This document shows positions 54,026 through 64,000 of a stretch of DNA of 64,000 bases, in pieces. The notes beneath the pieces were generated by a model. The model saw only the letters and a program-made list of their open reading frames with translations, had not been told where the DNA came from and searched no databases. The DNA comes from Uropetala carovei. Its lineage: Eukaryota > Arthropoda > Insecta > Odonata > Petaluridae. Made by a program: the position numbers and the translations under genes. The stretch spans positions 620,001-684,000 of the forward strand of contig JAXCHB010000006.1 in NCBI GenBank assembly GCA_036926305.1, in the 5' to 3' direction. The number at the start of each line of letters is the position of its first letter. Position 1 is the first letter of the stretch.

Positions 54026-54138
54026 CTGTGCGGCTGCATGGTATTCCCACTTCCGATCTGCATGCCTTCTTCGGTCCATGAGCCTACGTTGATGGTCCCG
54101 ACCTGATGCTTCCATGATGTTCCCACGTTGGTACTCTG
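54026..54138 (-). other. Candidate internal exon, 113 bp
   Basis: On the minus strand, TTTTGCAG precedes and CAG|GTACTG follows a 113-bp stretch that is richer in G+C than its surroundings. Two frames are open through it: EYQRGNIMEASGRDHQRRLM with DRRRHADRKWEYHAAAQ, and STNVGTSWKHQVGTINVGS with WTEEGMQIGSGNTMQPH. I do not recognise either. It could be a host exon lying in transposon-filled introns, on the same strand as the candidates at 43430 and 34354. Confidence 0.35.
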
Positions 54139-54690
54139 CTGCAAAAGTCAAATTACATAAATTTAATGTGACTGAGTTACTGTGACAAAACTTCAAATTA
54201 ATACAATTGAACCTCGCAGTAATAACTCTCAAATTATGGGGAGAAGTGTTTTGTTGATCAGAAATTCCTTTTCTGTAAAAAGAAATATTCACATCTAGGA
54301 AACTGCACCTATAAAGAGTCCTATTTGAAAATTTACAGACACTGCCATAAAATTAGAAAATAAATTACCAAAATTTAGAGAATATGAATGTTATGTAATA
54401 TTTACTGGGAATGCTTAGTTAAGCAGTAGATGTATAATATTATTACAGTTCAAGAAGTAGTGCACAATAAAGTTAGAATTTTACTGCATTACAAAAAATT
54501 CATTAAATCTTTAGCTTGAATAGAAACATTTTAAAATTTTCACTGCCTTCCAATAAATAGGAAAATAAATTACCTCCTATTATGAAACAAGATTGTTATA
54601 CATATACAGCATGAACCAGTAACTAATATGGGTTGTATAAGTATTAGAAATGTAGGATTCTCGGAATCATGGATTTATCAAACGAACAAC
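54139..54690. other. No gene recognised
   Basis: Only AT-rich spacer is visible here. Confidence 0.45.
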
Positions 54691-54699
54691 AAATGTTAA

Positions 54700-55335
54700 T
54701 TACAGTCGCAATTGTCAGATTAGGAAACCTCAGGGTCATTGATAAATTTGAGGAACATAAAATTTATCTTTTTCCTCCTAATTGCACAAGTGAGCTCCAG
54801 CCTTTGGATTAAGGAATAATACAATCTTTTAAAGAACTACTGAAAGATTTTTGTACAGAAAGCAGTGTTTCTTCTGGAAGGTGGTAAGGACCTAAATCAG
54901 CTGATGCCTTATGTTACATTTATTTAGCTTGGAAGCATGTCAAGGAATCTACTATTAGAAATTGTTTAAAGAAAGCTGGCTTTTTCTTGGATAATGTAGA
55001 TGTCATACCCAAAGAAAAAGTATAAGAAGGTGCTGAGTGGGATCAGCTTCAGACAGGGACAACATTTGTTGAATTTGTTAATATAGACTCAAACGCAGCG
55101 ACATCTAAAATTCAGTCAATTGACGATGTTGTTCTGGCGGAAATTGCTTCCTTGTAGGATGCCATGGGGATTTCTGCCTCCTTCTCTGAAACTTCTACAA
55201 CTAGGAATTATATTTATAGGGCTAATGTGAAGGTGAACTCGTTTGATGATTTGAACACCTTGAGAAACAAATTCATGACATTCACAAACAGAAGGATTAT
55301 AAATGGAGAAATATATTATTTTTTGGAAAAGTGAA
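54700..55335 (+). pseudogene. Tigger transposase C-terminal remnant
   Basis: It contains EEHKIYLFPPNCTSELQPLD with the third catalytic Asp, then a stop, GIIQSFKELLKDF, YLAWKHVKESTIRNCLKKAG and EWDQLQTGTTFVEFVNID. A further stop precedes the acidic helical tail. These match the last third of Tigger proteins in order. The N-terminal and first two catalytic blocks are missing. A pogo-type left terminus (CAGTAAAAGCCGATTC after TA, at 55352) follows but belongs to another copy. Confidence 0.8.
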
Positions 55336-55499
55336 TGTATTAATAATACTACAGTAAAAGCCGATTCTAACAGCACCCATGAGACCAGAGTTGTGCTGCT
55401 AAAATGAATATGTTGCTATAACGAATGGTGCTGCTAAATCACATTCCAATTACTTTGATGGCATATTTTCTATCTTTTAACATTCTTCTTCCCTATAAG

Positions 55500-55865
55500 A
55501 TATTGTATATGCTGTTCTTCATTATCTAATATACTATTTTTTGCTGTAATTATTACTGAGTAAAAAATCTATCTTAACTATATATTAATTTTACATTGAC
55601 GTCTGCTGACATTTGTGTACAATTTATATTGCCATATTCCTCGAGAACCATTTGTCATAAAGATATGCAGTAAACAGCGTTAATGTCTACCTGCTGTTAG
55701 GTCCCTGGAAAAATATTTTCGTTTGCTAAAGTGTCCCGGGTTCGAATCCAGGAGAATTATATTTTCCCATAGGTTTTCTGATTTTTCAGTGCAAGGTTTA
55801 TTTCCTTCATTCACCAAAATATGTAAATATGGACCGATTTTCTTCTTTTTGACATTATTCGTCTG
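55500..55865 (+). repeat. SINE-like repeat, plus copy
   Basis: It contains a B box GGTTCGAATCC (55739-55749), with conserved surroundings TTTGCTAAAGTGTCCCG and CCTCGAGAACC. An inverted copy lies at 59985-60300. The body between the B box and TGGACCGATTTT is shared by both. It is probably tRNA-derived, although no clear A box was found. Confidence 0.7.
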
Positions 55866-56800
55866 CTAAAACTCTATACAATTTTATTCTTGTGATGTTT
55901 ACATGTTACACTTCGACTTTTTCAGAAATACGCATTCTTTTTCGAAATTTTGCGGATTTTTCGTACTCTTTCCGGATGTTGCGAAGGCGGCCATCATTGT
56001 TGCCACCGATTTGATTAATGCCAATTAATCCTTCAAAGACACGAAACAAAAGCATCGAACTGTTGTTTGAGCATTGAAATTAATGATGCATAGAAAATAA
56101 ATATTTACGGATAATTATTCTGTTGACTGCGTATGGGAAACGTTTCTAACAATTTAATCAAAGCAACTGAATCATCCTTTCATCATTTGAATGCTGGAAT
56201 CTTATATCTTCTTAAGTGGAACCATTATATTATATAGCTGTAATGCTTATTAACGCAAATAGGCTCATGCAAAAATTTCAAATTAGATGAGAATAGGGAG
56301 GCACATTATTCTGTAAACACATTACAGTAAAACCTCTATCTAGTGAACCTCCGTTTATCGTAAACCTCCGTATTTCGTAATATCTTTTGGGTCCCGCCAA
56401 AACTGTATGTTACGGTATAGACAAACCTCTTAATATCGTACCTCCGTATTTTCGTAATTCTCCGTATATCGTAATGGGAAAATGCACCCCTGATAAAAAA
56501 AACCTCCCTATAGTAAAATAATGTATTCCTGTTTACGGATAAAATAATAAAAGCTAGTTTGCAATGAAAATTTGCATGTGAATAACCAAAAGAAATCAGT
56601 CGATGGTATATGCATACGTACGTACAAGGTTATCCCGTTGAAGCAACCTCTCGAAAAAGTCGCCAAAATATTATCATAATGCAACAAATATGCACAATTT
56701 AAGTTGAAGTTAGGTTGCGTAGTTTATTACCTATGCCAGGCCCTACGAGTTCAACTCGCTCAGATTTACGGTCTCCTTCTAAAAGGAAACAACGGCAAGC

Positions 56801-57246
56801 ACCAACAGTCAATTCTTCCATGATTCTCAAGTTACACATCACTGCTACTTATGTACGTATCAATTTTAATCACTCGTGAAAAGTGCCACGAGAATATTAT
56901 TACAATGTTGCAAAGATATATCATTTAAACGTAAATTAATTATCGATCCTCAGCTAACACACCATTGCTACGTATTTATTAACTTTCACGGCCTTTGAAA
57001 AGAGCCCTGAAAATATGACTACAGTGTTGCAAAGGCATTTAATTGTCAATTCTTTCGTGATCCTCATGTTACTTTTACTGCCTCTGAAAAACCCACGAAT
57101 ATATAACTGTAACATTGCAAAGACAATATTTAAGTCAATTCTTTCGCGGTCCTGAGGTTAACAACGCACCACTGCTACGTATGTATCACTTTTTACCACA
57201 TCTGAAAAGAAACATGACTATAATGTTACAAAGACATAATATTTAA
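56801..57246 (+). repeat. ~115-bp degenerate tandem repeat in Tigger 5' region
   Basis: About four units carry TCAATTCTTTCGCGGTCCT, CACCACTGCTACGTATGTAT and ATGTTGCAAAGACATAATAT in the same order. Units differ by 20-30 %. Repeats next to the ends are unusual in Tigger elements, which normally have short simple termini. Confidence 0.75.
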
Positions 57247-57695
57247 GATAGGTAATGCTTCTGCTGCGAAGATTTCTCGCCTGGTGAATCCCCTCGCACG
57301 TCCCGGTTTATCCCTTCATGCAGGCGTCCAGCTATACGCCGGTATGCATCAAGTTTCTATGAACGTGTAATGCTTATGTTTGACTAATACGAGGAGCTTG
57401 TCAAAATTACTGGTTATACCACATTGATTTGTTTCATTAAGCTATAGTGGATACATATTCTACAAATACGTGTTTTTTAACGTTAATTTTGTCCTTAATC
57501 ACGTGAGTATATTATTTATTATATCACAACTTTCATGTAATTATTAATGCATTAAATTTCCGATTCTAATTAAAGTTTGTTAGGTGTATAACAATATACT
57601 TCATTATGCCTTTTATAATATTAAGTGCAATATTTACAAATAATACAGAAGTAATTAATGAATATGTTTATGAATAAATTAATTTTAGACCCATA

Positions 57696-59294
57696 ATGGA
57701 CATGGTAAATCATAGAAAAAGACGGCTGCTGAAAATAGAAACGAAGTTATCAATTTTCCAAGCCATTGATGAGGGGAAAAGAAAAATAGATGTGGCAGAA
57801 ACCTTTGGCATACCACCGTCGACTCTAACATCTATTTTAAATAAACGTAAAGAAACCTGTTGAAGTGTACAAAAACATTTACAGATTTTGACGTAAATTT
57901 TTCGAGTTAATCACTTTAAAATCCCTCCAGCGTGGAAGACATTTGAATGAAACACTCGTGGAGGTAGGAGGATGTGGGTATTTAAATATCCGAGAGCTCA
58001 CTTGTGTTGGGGATTTAAATTGGTTGATGGAAGCTAGAGCCAGAAGCATACCTATATCTGGGCCTATTCTACAACAGAAGGCTAGGGAAATGGCATTGAA
58101 AATGGGAATAGATGACTTTCAAGGGTCAAATGGATGGCTACAGAAGTTTAAAGTGTGCTGGAACCTAAGAACTTTAAAAATGTGTGGGGAAGAAGCTTCT
58201 GTAAGTACAATTGTGGTAGAAGAGTGGAAAAACTCTGCAAACAATTTTAGTGAGTTATGATCCTAAAGACATTTTCAATGCAGATGAAGCTGGATTTTTT
58301 TATAACTTACTCCCAGATAGAACTATTGCAGTTAAAGGAGAACCCTGCCATGGAGGGAAAAAAGCAAGGAGAGATTTACAGTGCTTTTCTGTACCAATGC
58401 AGATGGCACTGAGAAATTAGAGCCACTTGTGATTGGGAAATATAAAAAACCCAGATGTTTTAAGAATATAAAAAAACTTCCCTGTTTATACAGAAATTCT
58501 AAAAAGTCATGGATAACTGCAGCTTTATTTAGTGAGTGGCTAAGCATGCTTGATGCAAAGATGGGCATAAAGAACAGAAAAATAGTTCTTTTTCTGGATC
58601 AGTGCACGGCTCATGAAGTTGAGGGGATCGTGTTGCGACATGTTAAAATAATGTATTTTCCTCCAAATACCACAAGTAAACTGCAACCACTAGATCAGGG
58701 CATAATTTCTAGTGTTAAGAGAAATTACAGACAGCAGTTGGTGCTCTATATTTTAAGAAATGTGGATGAAACAAATGATCTTACAAAATGTAAATGGAAT
58801 ATATTGCAGGCCATGCATAGGCTCTGCCTAACATGGAATTATGTTCAATCGGCCTCTATTAATAAATGCTTCATAAAGGCAGGATTTGAGGAAGATGAAG
58901 TATCAGATGATGAACCTTTGGAATGGGATGAAATCAATAAAATAATTCATCTTCAAACATCATTTAATGATTTTGTTAATGTTGACACATCCCTATTAAC
59001 TTGTGCACCAACTGAGGGAGAAAGGTAGAAGTGGAGATAGAAGTTGAAAGGGAGACTATAGCAGAGACTAATAAGGAAGAAGAAGAAAATGATGAAGAGG
59101 AAATAATTCCATCTCCAAAAAAGAGTGAAGTGCAAGAGGCTTTGAGTGCGCTAGAAAGATTTTTTATGAATATGGAGGATTGCAGTGGTGATAATCTCTT
59201 GCTACTAAATAAAATAGAAAATGTTGTATCCAATGAATTTAAGAAAAAGATGACACAGACTGAAATTACCAGCTTTTTTTCCAGTAAACAATAG
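57696..59294 (+). pseudogene. Tigger transposase, few lesions
   Basis: The ATG at 57696 starts MDMVNHRKRRLLKIETKLSI, with the psq helix-turn-helix VAETFGIPPSTLTSILNK. A stop at 57861 is followed by the CENP-B-type domain (57943 onward: WLMEARARSIPISGPILQQK and GSNGWLQKFK). After a stop at 58258, FNADEAGFFYNLLPDRT has the first catalytic Asp. Frame shifts near 58375, then 58381-59028 is open with IVLFLDQCTAHEVEG and LQPLDQGIISSVKRNY, the second and third Asp. A last shift at 59028 leads to the acidic tail ending TQTEITSFFSSKQ. An acceptor-like ATTAATTTTAG directly precedes the start codon, suggesting a 5' UTR intron. Confidence 0.92.
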
Positions 59295-59840
59295 GTAGTA
59301 CATATTCATTTTTTGTTCAGTTAGGTTGGTATTTATATTATAAATATATTAAATTTATGTTGTGTATATATAAATATACTAATATAGTAATTAAAAAGAC
59401 AATAGTACTTTTAATTACCAGTTTGTGCATTTATGAATAATAATATGAAGGTCTTACGGTAAACCTCTTTATAGTGAACCTCCATTCATCAAAATGCCTA
59501 AAAATCTGGTCCCTTCCATTTCGATATATAGAGGTTTTACTGTATATGGTTATCTTCTCTTCATTGATAATCTAAATAAATGCTTTCATTGACGTCGCCT
59601 TTATAGTAGGTCCTGTAAGAAGTTAAAAGCAGTCGTTGATAGACACTTGAAGTAAAGCAATTGTTTGTGAGTTCGTCTATAAGGGTGCAACAATAATCAC
59701 TGGAACTAAGGTAAGGTAGAATTAAAAATTTTTCCCCTTTGAATATACTGCGATATTAAACTAGCATTGAGTAACTCTGTGACATTGTGATCATGTAATT
59801 TGCTTTAATATATTAATGTAAAATCGCAGAAAATAAAAAA

Positions 59841-60003
59841 ATGCCAAGGGGTAGACCAGTGAAAAGGAGAGCTATTAGCCCAGCTACAGCTGATAGAGAT
59901 AGGAAGAGGAGCCAGAGATCAAACGAAGAGTATGGTAGGAAAGAGAGAGAAAGAGATGCAGAAGCTCATAGGATTGCCCATGGAGCAAAAAAGAAGAATA
60001 TCG
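59841..60003 (+). CDS. AT-hook-like basic frame, fragment
   Basis: An ATG opens MPRGRPVKRRAISPATADRD, then RKRSQRSNEEYGRKERER and DAEAHRIAHG, before running into the SINE copy at about 59985. PRGRPVKR is an AT-hook, which binds the minor groove of A/T DNA. The repeated R-x2-N-E, R-x-A-E-A-H-R pattern resembles the basic leaders of Helitron replicases, where such motifs are tandemly repeated, but no Rep or helicase motif follows. It is probably a truncated fragment. The stop at 60132 is inside the SINE. Confidence 0.4.
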
Positions 60004-60300
60004 GTCCATATTTACGTATTTTAACGAATGAAGGAAGAAAAACCCTGCACACTGAAAAATCAAAAATCCCATGTAAACTTATGAGAAAATATAATTGTCA
60101 CCTGGATTCGAACCCGGGACACTTTAGCAAATGAATCGATTTTTCCAGGGGCCTCATAACCAGTAGAAACAAAACTCCGTTTACCGCATATCTTTACGAC
60201 GAACGGTTCTCGAGAAATATGCCGATATAAATTGCAAACAAATGTCTAAAGACATCAAAGTAAAATTAATGTATAGTTAGATTATGAACTGTACTATATT
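59985..60300 (-). repeat. SINE-like repeat, inverted copy
   Basis: The reverse complement of 55500-55865, with the B box at 60114-60104 and the same TTTGCTAAAGTGTCCCG and GGTTCTCGAG words. The two copies face each other across the Tigger at 56325-59542. Confidence 0.7.
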
Positions 60301-60457
60301 ATATATTAGTAGAACTGCCCGTTGAATTTCAATGGAGTTTGTGAATCTAAGACCGAACATGTAACATGTAAACATTGTAAGAATAGGATAGTACACAGTT
60401 TTAACCGTCGAATAAAGCAAAAATTAAGAACACCTGTTTGCGACTAACTATTTAGAA

Positions 60458-60765
60458 CACTGGTTCTCAACCGGTGTGCCACGGCACATTAGTATGCCAC
60501 GAGGAAGGGAATAGTGTGCCGCACACTCCAAATATATATAATTTTTAAAGTATGTATGTATTTAATGTACAATAAAATTATACAATTATTGCTTTACCAA
60601 TCGTAACAATCTAATATAACTGCGACTTTCATTTGTTACGCTAGTTTTTATCTTTTAAAATGAGTATTTATGCAGTGAAATTAATTAGGGTTGGTTTGGT
60701 GCGCCGCGATGTTCTTAAGAATGCATGAAGGTGTGTCGTGGAGAAACAAAGGTTGAGAAGCACTG
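60458..60765. mobile_element. hAT MITE with near-perfect 8-bp duplication
   Basis: The left CACTGGTTCTCAACCGG and right GGTTGAGAAGCACTG are flanked by ATTTAGAA and ATTTAGAT (seven of eight identical). The subterminal GTGTGCCACGGCACA and GTGCGCCGCG blocks are typical of hAT MITEs. It is 308 bp and noncoding. Confidence 0.88.
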
Positions 60766-60773
60766 ATTTAGAT

Positions 60774-62113
60774 GAATGAAAGAAGTAAATCTTGCACTCT
60801 AGAAAATAGAAAATTACATGTAAACTTCTGGAAAAATAAAGATTTGAAACTTTCCTGGCAGATGATTGTGATGAAATTTTCTCGGGTTTCTAGCCGGGTT
60901 ATAGAGCACTTAATGGCCGACGTTTTGGCGACTATCTCTGTAATCATCTTTTAGAGTATGTCTAATACTCTAAGATATCCTGTTTATTAGCAATGCAATA
61001 TTCCAGAACGATAAATAATACGTTGTTATGTACTGCTATTGTTATTCAAATTTTGTTTATTTAATTAATTAAAATGAAAACGTAAAGAGAATTAGGTACT
61101 TTCCTGTTATACCCCCTGCTCGCTCAGTTTTTATTTCGCGCTTCAAACTGTCACTACTGGGTTTGGCAAACTCGGGTATGCGAGCAAAATTAACATTTGA
61201 CATGCAAAATAAAAACTGCACGAGAATAAAAAGCCTTTTCCTGGGATTACAATCAATTATTGAAGCTAATTTTGGCACAGATTTTAATTCTGCTTTCAAG
61301 AACAAGCAACTCCATTCTTTTTTCTATATAAGAGGTTTTGTCCCGAGTTTGTATGTTAATTTTAAGTAATTTAAAAAAGTGTTTTTGTATTGGCTTGCAC
61401 AGAAACCCGTGCTACTCTTATCGCCTATTGAAATTGGACAATGGGTTCAAATATTACCTCAAAAAAACGCTAGGTTAACCAAACCTTGACCATTCACTAA
61501 GTTAAGATGTAAGAAGAAATCGTACCAAATTTGATTGTTCCAGCTTCTATCTTTAAGGAGGAGTTCCATGAACAAACCAACAAACACACCATTCAAAATA
61601 TATAAGAGATAATTAAATAATATTAATAAGAAAATATAGAGTAAATTATATTTTTAGCCCCCTCCAATGCAAAATCCTGGCTGTGCTACTGGTCGCAATA
61701 TCTGTAAGGTGAGCACCTAAGTCAAACTTTCTTATTACTTATAACTAATGGTAAATGTTAATGCTTTTTTCCTTATGTCTAATTACACTGCTTTCTTTAG
61801 CACTTATCTTCTTGTTAGAAGCCATTTTTATGGAAGAAAGACTATAACTTTTTAAATTAGAGAGACTGAAGAAAACGATGACTCTATATCCTTCTATAGC
61901 TTTACATGCAGACCACAAAGCAATGAAAATAGCTTTTAAATGCCCTTCTATTTATTTAGGTAGGCCAGAAATAAATGTTACCTTATCGTACGTTTTAAAA
62001 TGATAGTAGTAATTGGAGTTGACTGAATTAAGTTCTAACATTCGAATTTTTAAGTCAAACTTGTGCCATAAAAACTCAAGACCAAAAGTTTGTAAACCAG
62101 GAGTTTATCTATA
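60774..62113. other. No gene; retroposon-tail-like repeat
   Basis: Position 61480-61605 repeats 13093-13217 in the same orientation (TTCACTAAGTTA, GAGGAGTTCCATGAACAAAC). A palindromic GGCCGACGTTTTGG lies at 60913. No other feature is supportable. Confidence 0.5.
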
Positions 62114-62115
62114 TA

Positions 62116-64000
62116 CCGTATTCACCTGAATCTAAGACGACCTTTTTTTCCAAATTTTCAGCTGTAAATATCAAGAGTCGTCTTACATTCGAATACGAAG
62201 TATATTTAAGCATTTAATCAATGGTTTTTACAACAAATGGTATATTAGAGTAAACAATTCACAACAGCAAATTCAAGTACGTACATAAAGAAGTGAAATA
62301 AACAAATAGTAATATCAATAAGAAAAACATGACGGGAATAATAATTATTTAGACTAATAATCATCTTCGACGATCATAACACAGACGACGTACTTTCATC
62401 TTGCATGTAATGCCAACCGCAATGTCAAAACAAATGAGAGCGGAAATCATTGGGATTCCCCTTTCAAACGACGCACCGCGATTCACTGTGTGACAGTAAT
62501 TTTGAGTTGTGCATTCTTGATTTAAATGCACAACCCTTAAGTTAAAATGACAGATCATGTTGAAGTACGTGGCACGAGTGCAAAGGGAAAGTTAACAAAG
62601 GAATTAGACGGAGATAAGATACAAATTTTAAGCTGATCGTGATAAATTACGCCAAAAAACTAATAACTGTGATGCGAGTAGAAAGTTTGGTGTATCTGAG
62701 GCAGATGTGCGTCGATGGAAACTCTCAAAACAGGAACTAGAAAAAGCCAAAGCCACAAGGAAGTCGCTCAGAAGAAGAAGTAGTCAAGTTTGTGCGCACC
62801 ATGAGGAAGAACGGTATGTCTGTTTCGACTGAAAGTATTATACTTAAAGCTAATGAAATTACTAGAGAACTTAATATATCATTGCAAGAATTCAAGGCCA
62901 GCAGAAGTTGGTGCGTGAGAATGATGCGACGAAATAATGTTTCTTTACGGCGACGAACTTCGCTGTGTCAGAAATTGTCCGAAGACTATGTTAAAAAACT
63001 TCTCGCTTACCAGAAATACGTAATTGGACTTAGAAAAACCAATAATTACCTTTTGAGCCAAATAGGAAATGCCGATGAAACTCCGGTTTTCTTCTACATG
63101 CCATCTAATTATACTGTGAACGAAAAAGGTGCGAAGTCCGTCCTAATTAAAACTACAGGCAACGAAAAAATGCGAGTCACGGTAATGTTGGCGGTTTTAG
63201 CAGATGGGACTAAATTACCACCATATGTGATTCTAAAGCGGAAAACAATGCCTAAGAAACATTTGCCAAGTGGAATAATAGGTGTCAAGAAAGGGGTGGA
63301 TGACTAAAGAACTAATGAGAGATTGGTTACATGTGGTGTGGAATAGACTGCCAGGAGCTTTACTGAAACAAAGAGCAATGCTTTCACTGGATGCATTCAA
63401 GGACACTTATCTCCTGAAATTAAAAACATAATGAGTGCGATGAATATTGATCTTATTGTAATACCTGGAGGAATGACATCGCAACTTCAAGTTTTAGATG
63501 TTGCTGTCAATAAGTGTTTTAAAAATAATTTAAAGGTTTTGTATTCTGAGTGGTTACAGTGGAACTCACACTTTAACACCAAAAGGAAATCTTAAGAAAC
63601 CTGAAGTTGCAATGCTCTGCCAATGGATCAAGGCATCGTGGCAACAAATAAATGCAAAAGTAATAGTGAAAGGATTTAAGAAATGCTGCTTATCTAATGC
63701 CATGGATGGGAGTGAGGATGATGTTTTGTGGGAGACTGATGATGAAGTTGAGAGTGATAAAGATAGTGAGCATGAGGAAAATAGTGAAGGTTGCATAGAC
63801 AGTGATGATGACTAACACAATAAAATGATTTTATGCAGCACTTGGATTGAAATGTTTTTTTGTTGTCCTGAAATGAGTATATTCTTTCAATGTATTTACT
63901 TTATTTTTAATGTTATCTTAAAATGAATGCTACCATTTAATTTGTTTGAAAACCTGAATGGTTCTATTTGTGATGTGATCTTATGATTTTAAAATGTTAA
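62116..64000 (+). mobile_element. POGK-like pogo element, right end outside window
   Basis: The left end CCGTATTCACCTGAATCTAA after a TA (62114-62115) is followed by an inverted echo (GTCGTCTTACATTCGAATAC). The interior carries one transposase gene (62547-63815). The right terminus is not reached by 64000. The terminal sequence groups it with the MITEs at 2387, 7051 and 29398. Confidence 0.8.
62547..63815 (+). pseudogene. Pogo (POGK-like) transposase with about five frameshifts
   Basis: From the ATG at 62547 the leader is MTDHVEVRGTSAKGKLTKEL. A shift leads to the helix-turn-helix NNCDASRKFGVSEADVRRWK. Another shift enters the long frame 62792-63307, with the CENP-B-type domain (VSTESIILKANEITRELNIS, RSWCVRMMRRNNVSLRRRT) and NADETPVFFYMPSNYTVNEK, the first catalytic Asp, then KGAKSVLIKTTGNEKMRVTV. 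After a shift at 63297 come WMTKELMRDWLHVVWNRLP, LSLDAF with the second Asp and LQVLDVAVNKCFKNNLKVL with the third, ending in an acidic tail (SEDDVLWETDDEVESDKDSE). The ETPVFF and TTGNEK motifs are those of the POGK branch of pogo, not of Tigger. Confidence 0.9.

Larger units (their letters stand above)
56325..59542 (+). mobile_element. Full-length Tigger element
   Basis: The ends CAGTAAAACCTCTATCTAG and (inverted) CAGTAAAACCTCTATATATC are flanked by TA (56323-56324, 59543-59544). The length is 3,218 bp. The subterminal GTGAACCTCC motif occurs near both ends. The 5' noncoding region holds a tandem repeat (56801-57246), and the transposase occupies 57696-59294. Confidence 0.93.

Noticed and set aside
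1..64000. LTR retrotransposon or endogenous retrovirus
   Set aside because: No long direct terminal repeats with TG..CA ends, primer-binding site, protease, or LTR-type reverse-transcriptase motif was seen on either strand.

Overview
The window looks like an AT-rich intergenic or intronic stretch of a large arthropod genome, filled with old and middle-aged transposons. An insect (or other pancrustacean) is the best guess. The clue is a nuclear copy of mitochondrial DNA at about 15830-17540, which keeps the order 16S rRNA, tRNA-Leu(CUN), nad1 with no second leucine tRNA between them. That is the insect/crustacean arrangement, whereas horseshoe-crab-like genomes keep both leucine tRNAs there. 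No complete host gene is visible. At most there are isolated candidate exons on the minus strand (54026-54138, 43430-43614, 34354-34445).

Layout. 1-8.6 kb holds short non-autonomous elements: a pogo/Tigger derivative at 324, a MITE at 2387, a small piggyBac derivative at 3355 and a MITE at 7051. 8.6-10.0 kb is a hAT-like element with a perfect 8-bp target duplication and a dead Tigger inside. 10.2-13.5 kb is a FLYWCH-MULE element whose terminal repeats are built from short tandem motifs. It sits in the exon of a THAP/P-element gene (13541-14329). 15.8-17.5 kb is the mitochondrial insert, itself split by a pogo-type MITE. 17.5-19.1 kb is a dead Tigger. 19.85-21.56 kb and 25.53-28.42 kb are two copies of a motif-rich repeat that leads into satellite arrays. 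Between them lies a spliced P-element gene (22.6-25.5 kb) broken by the second copy.

29-34 kb holds a non-LTR retrotransposon 3' end split by a MITE, a hAT MITE and a possible terminal host exon. 34.5-37 kb is a nearly full-length Tigger with a nested MITE. 37.9-41.1 kb carries two hAT elements. 41.3-42.6 and 49.05-49.7 kb are inverted copies of one repeat, one of them carrying a pogo MITE. 46.06-48.52 kb is a full-length but frameshifted piggyBac inside an older Tigger. 50-55.4 kb has tRNA-like SINE heads, Tigger scraps, a polypyrimidine tract and a candidate exon. 56.3-59.5 kb is a third long Tigger, flanked by an inverted SINE pair. 62.1 kb to the window end is a POGK-like pogo element whose right end lies outside the window.

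All transposases seen are damaged by stops or frameshifts. The MULE is the least damaged: one nonsense codon in 465. The main interest is in nested-insertion order, paralogous empty sites, terminal-repeat families that tie MITEs to an autonomous relative, and the satellite-like ends of the MULE-type elements. Family names rest on reading motifs by eye; no database search was possible.
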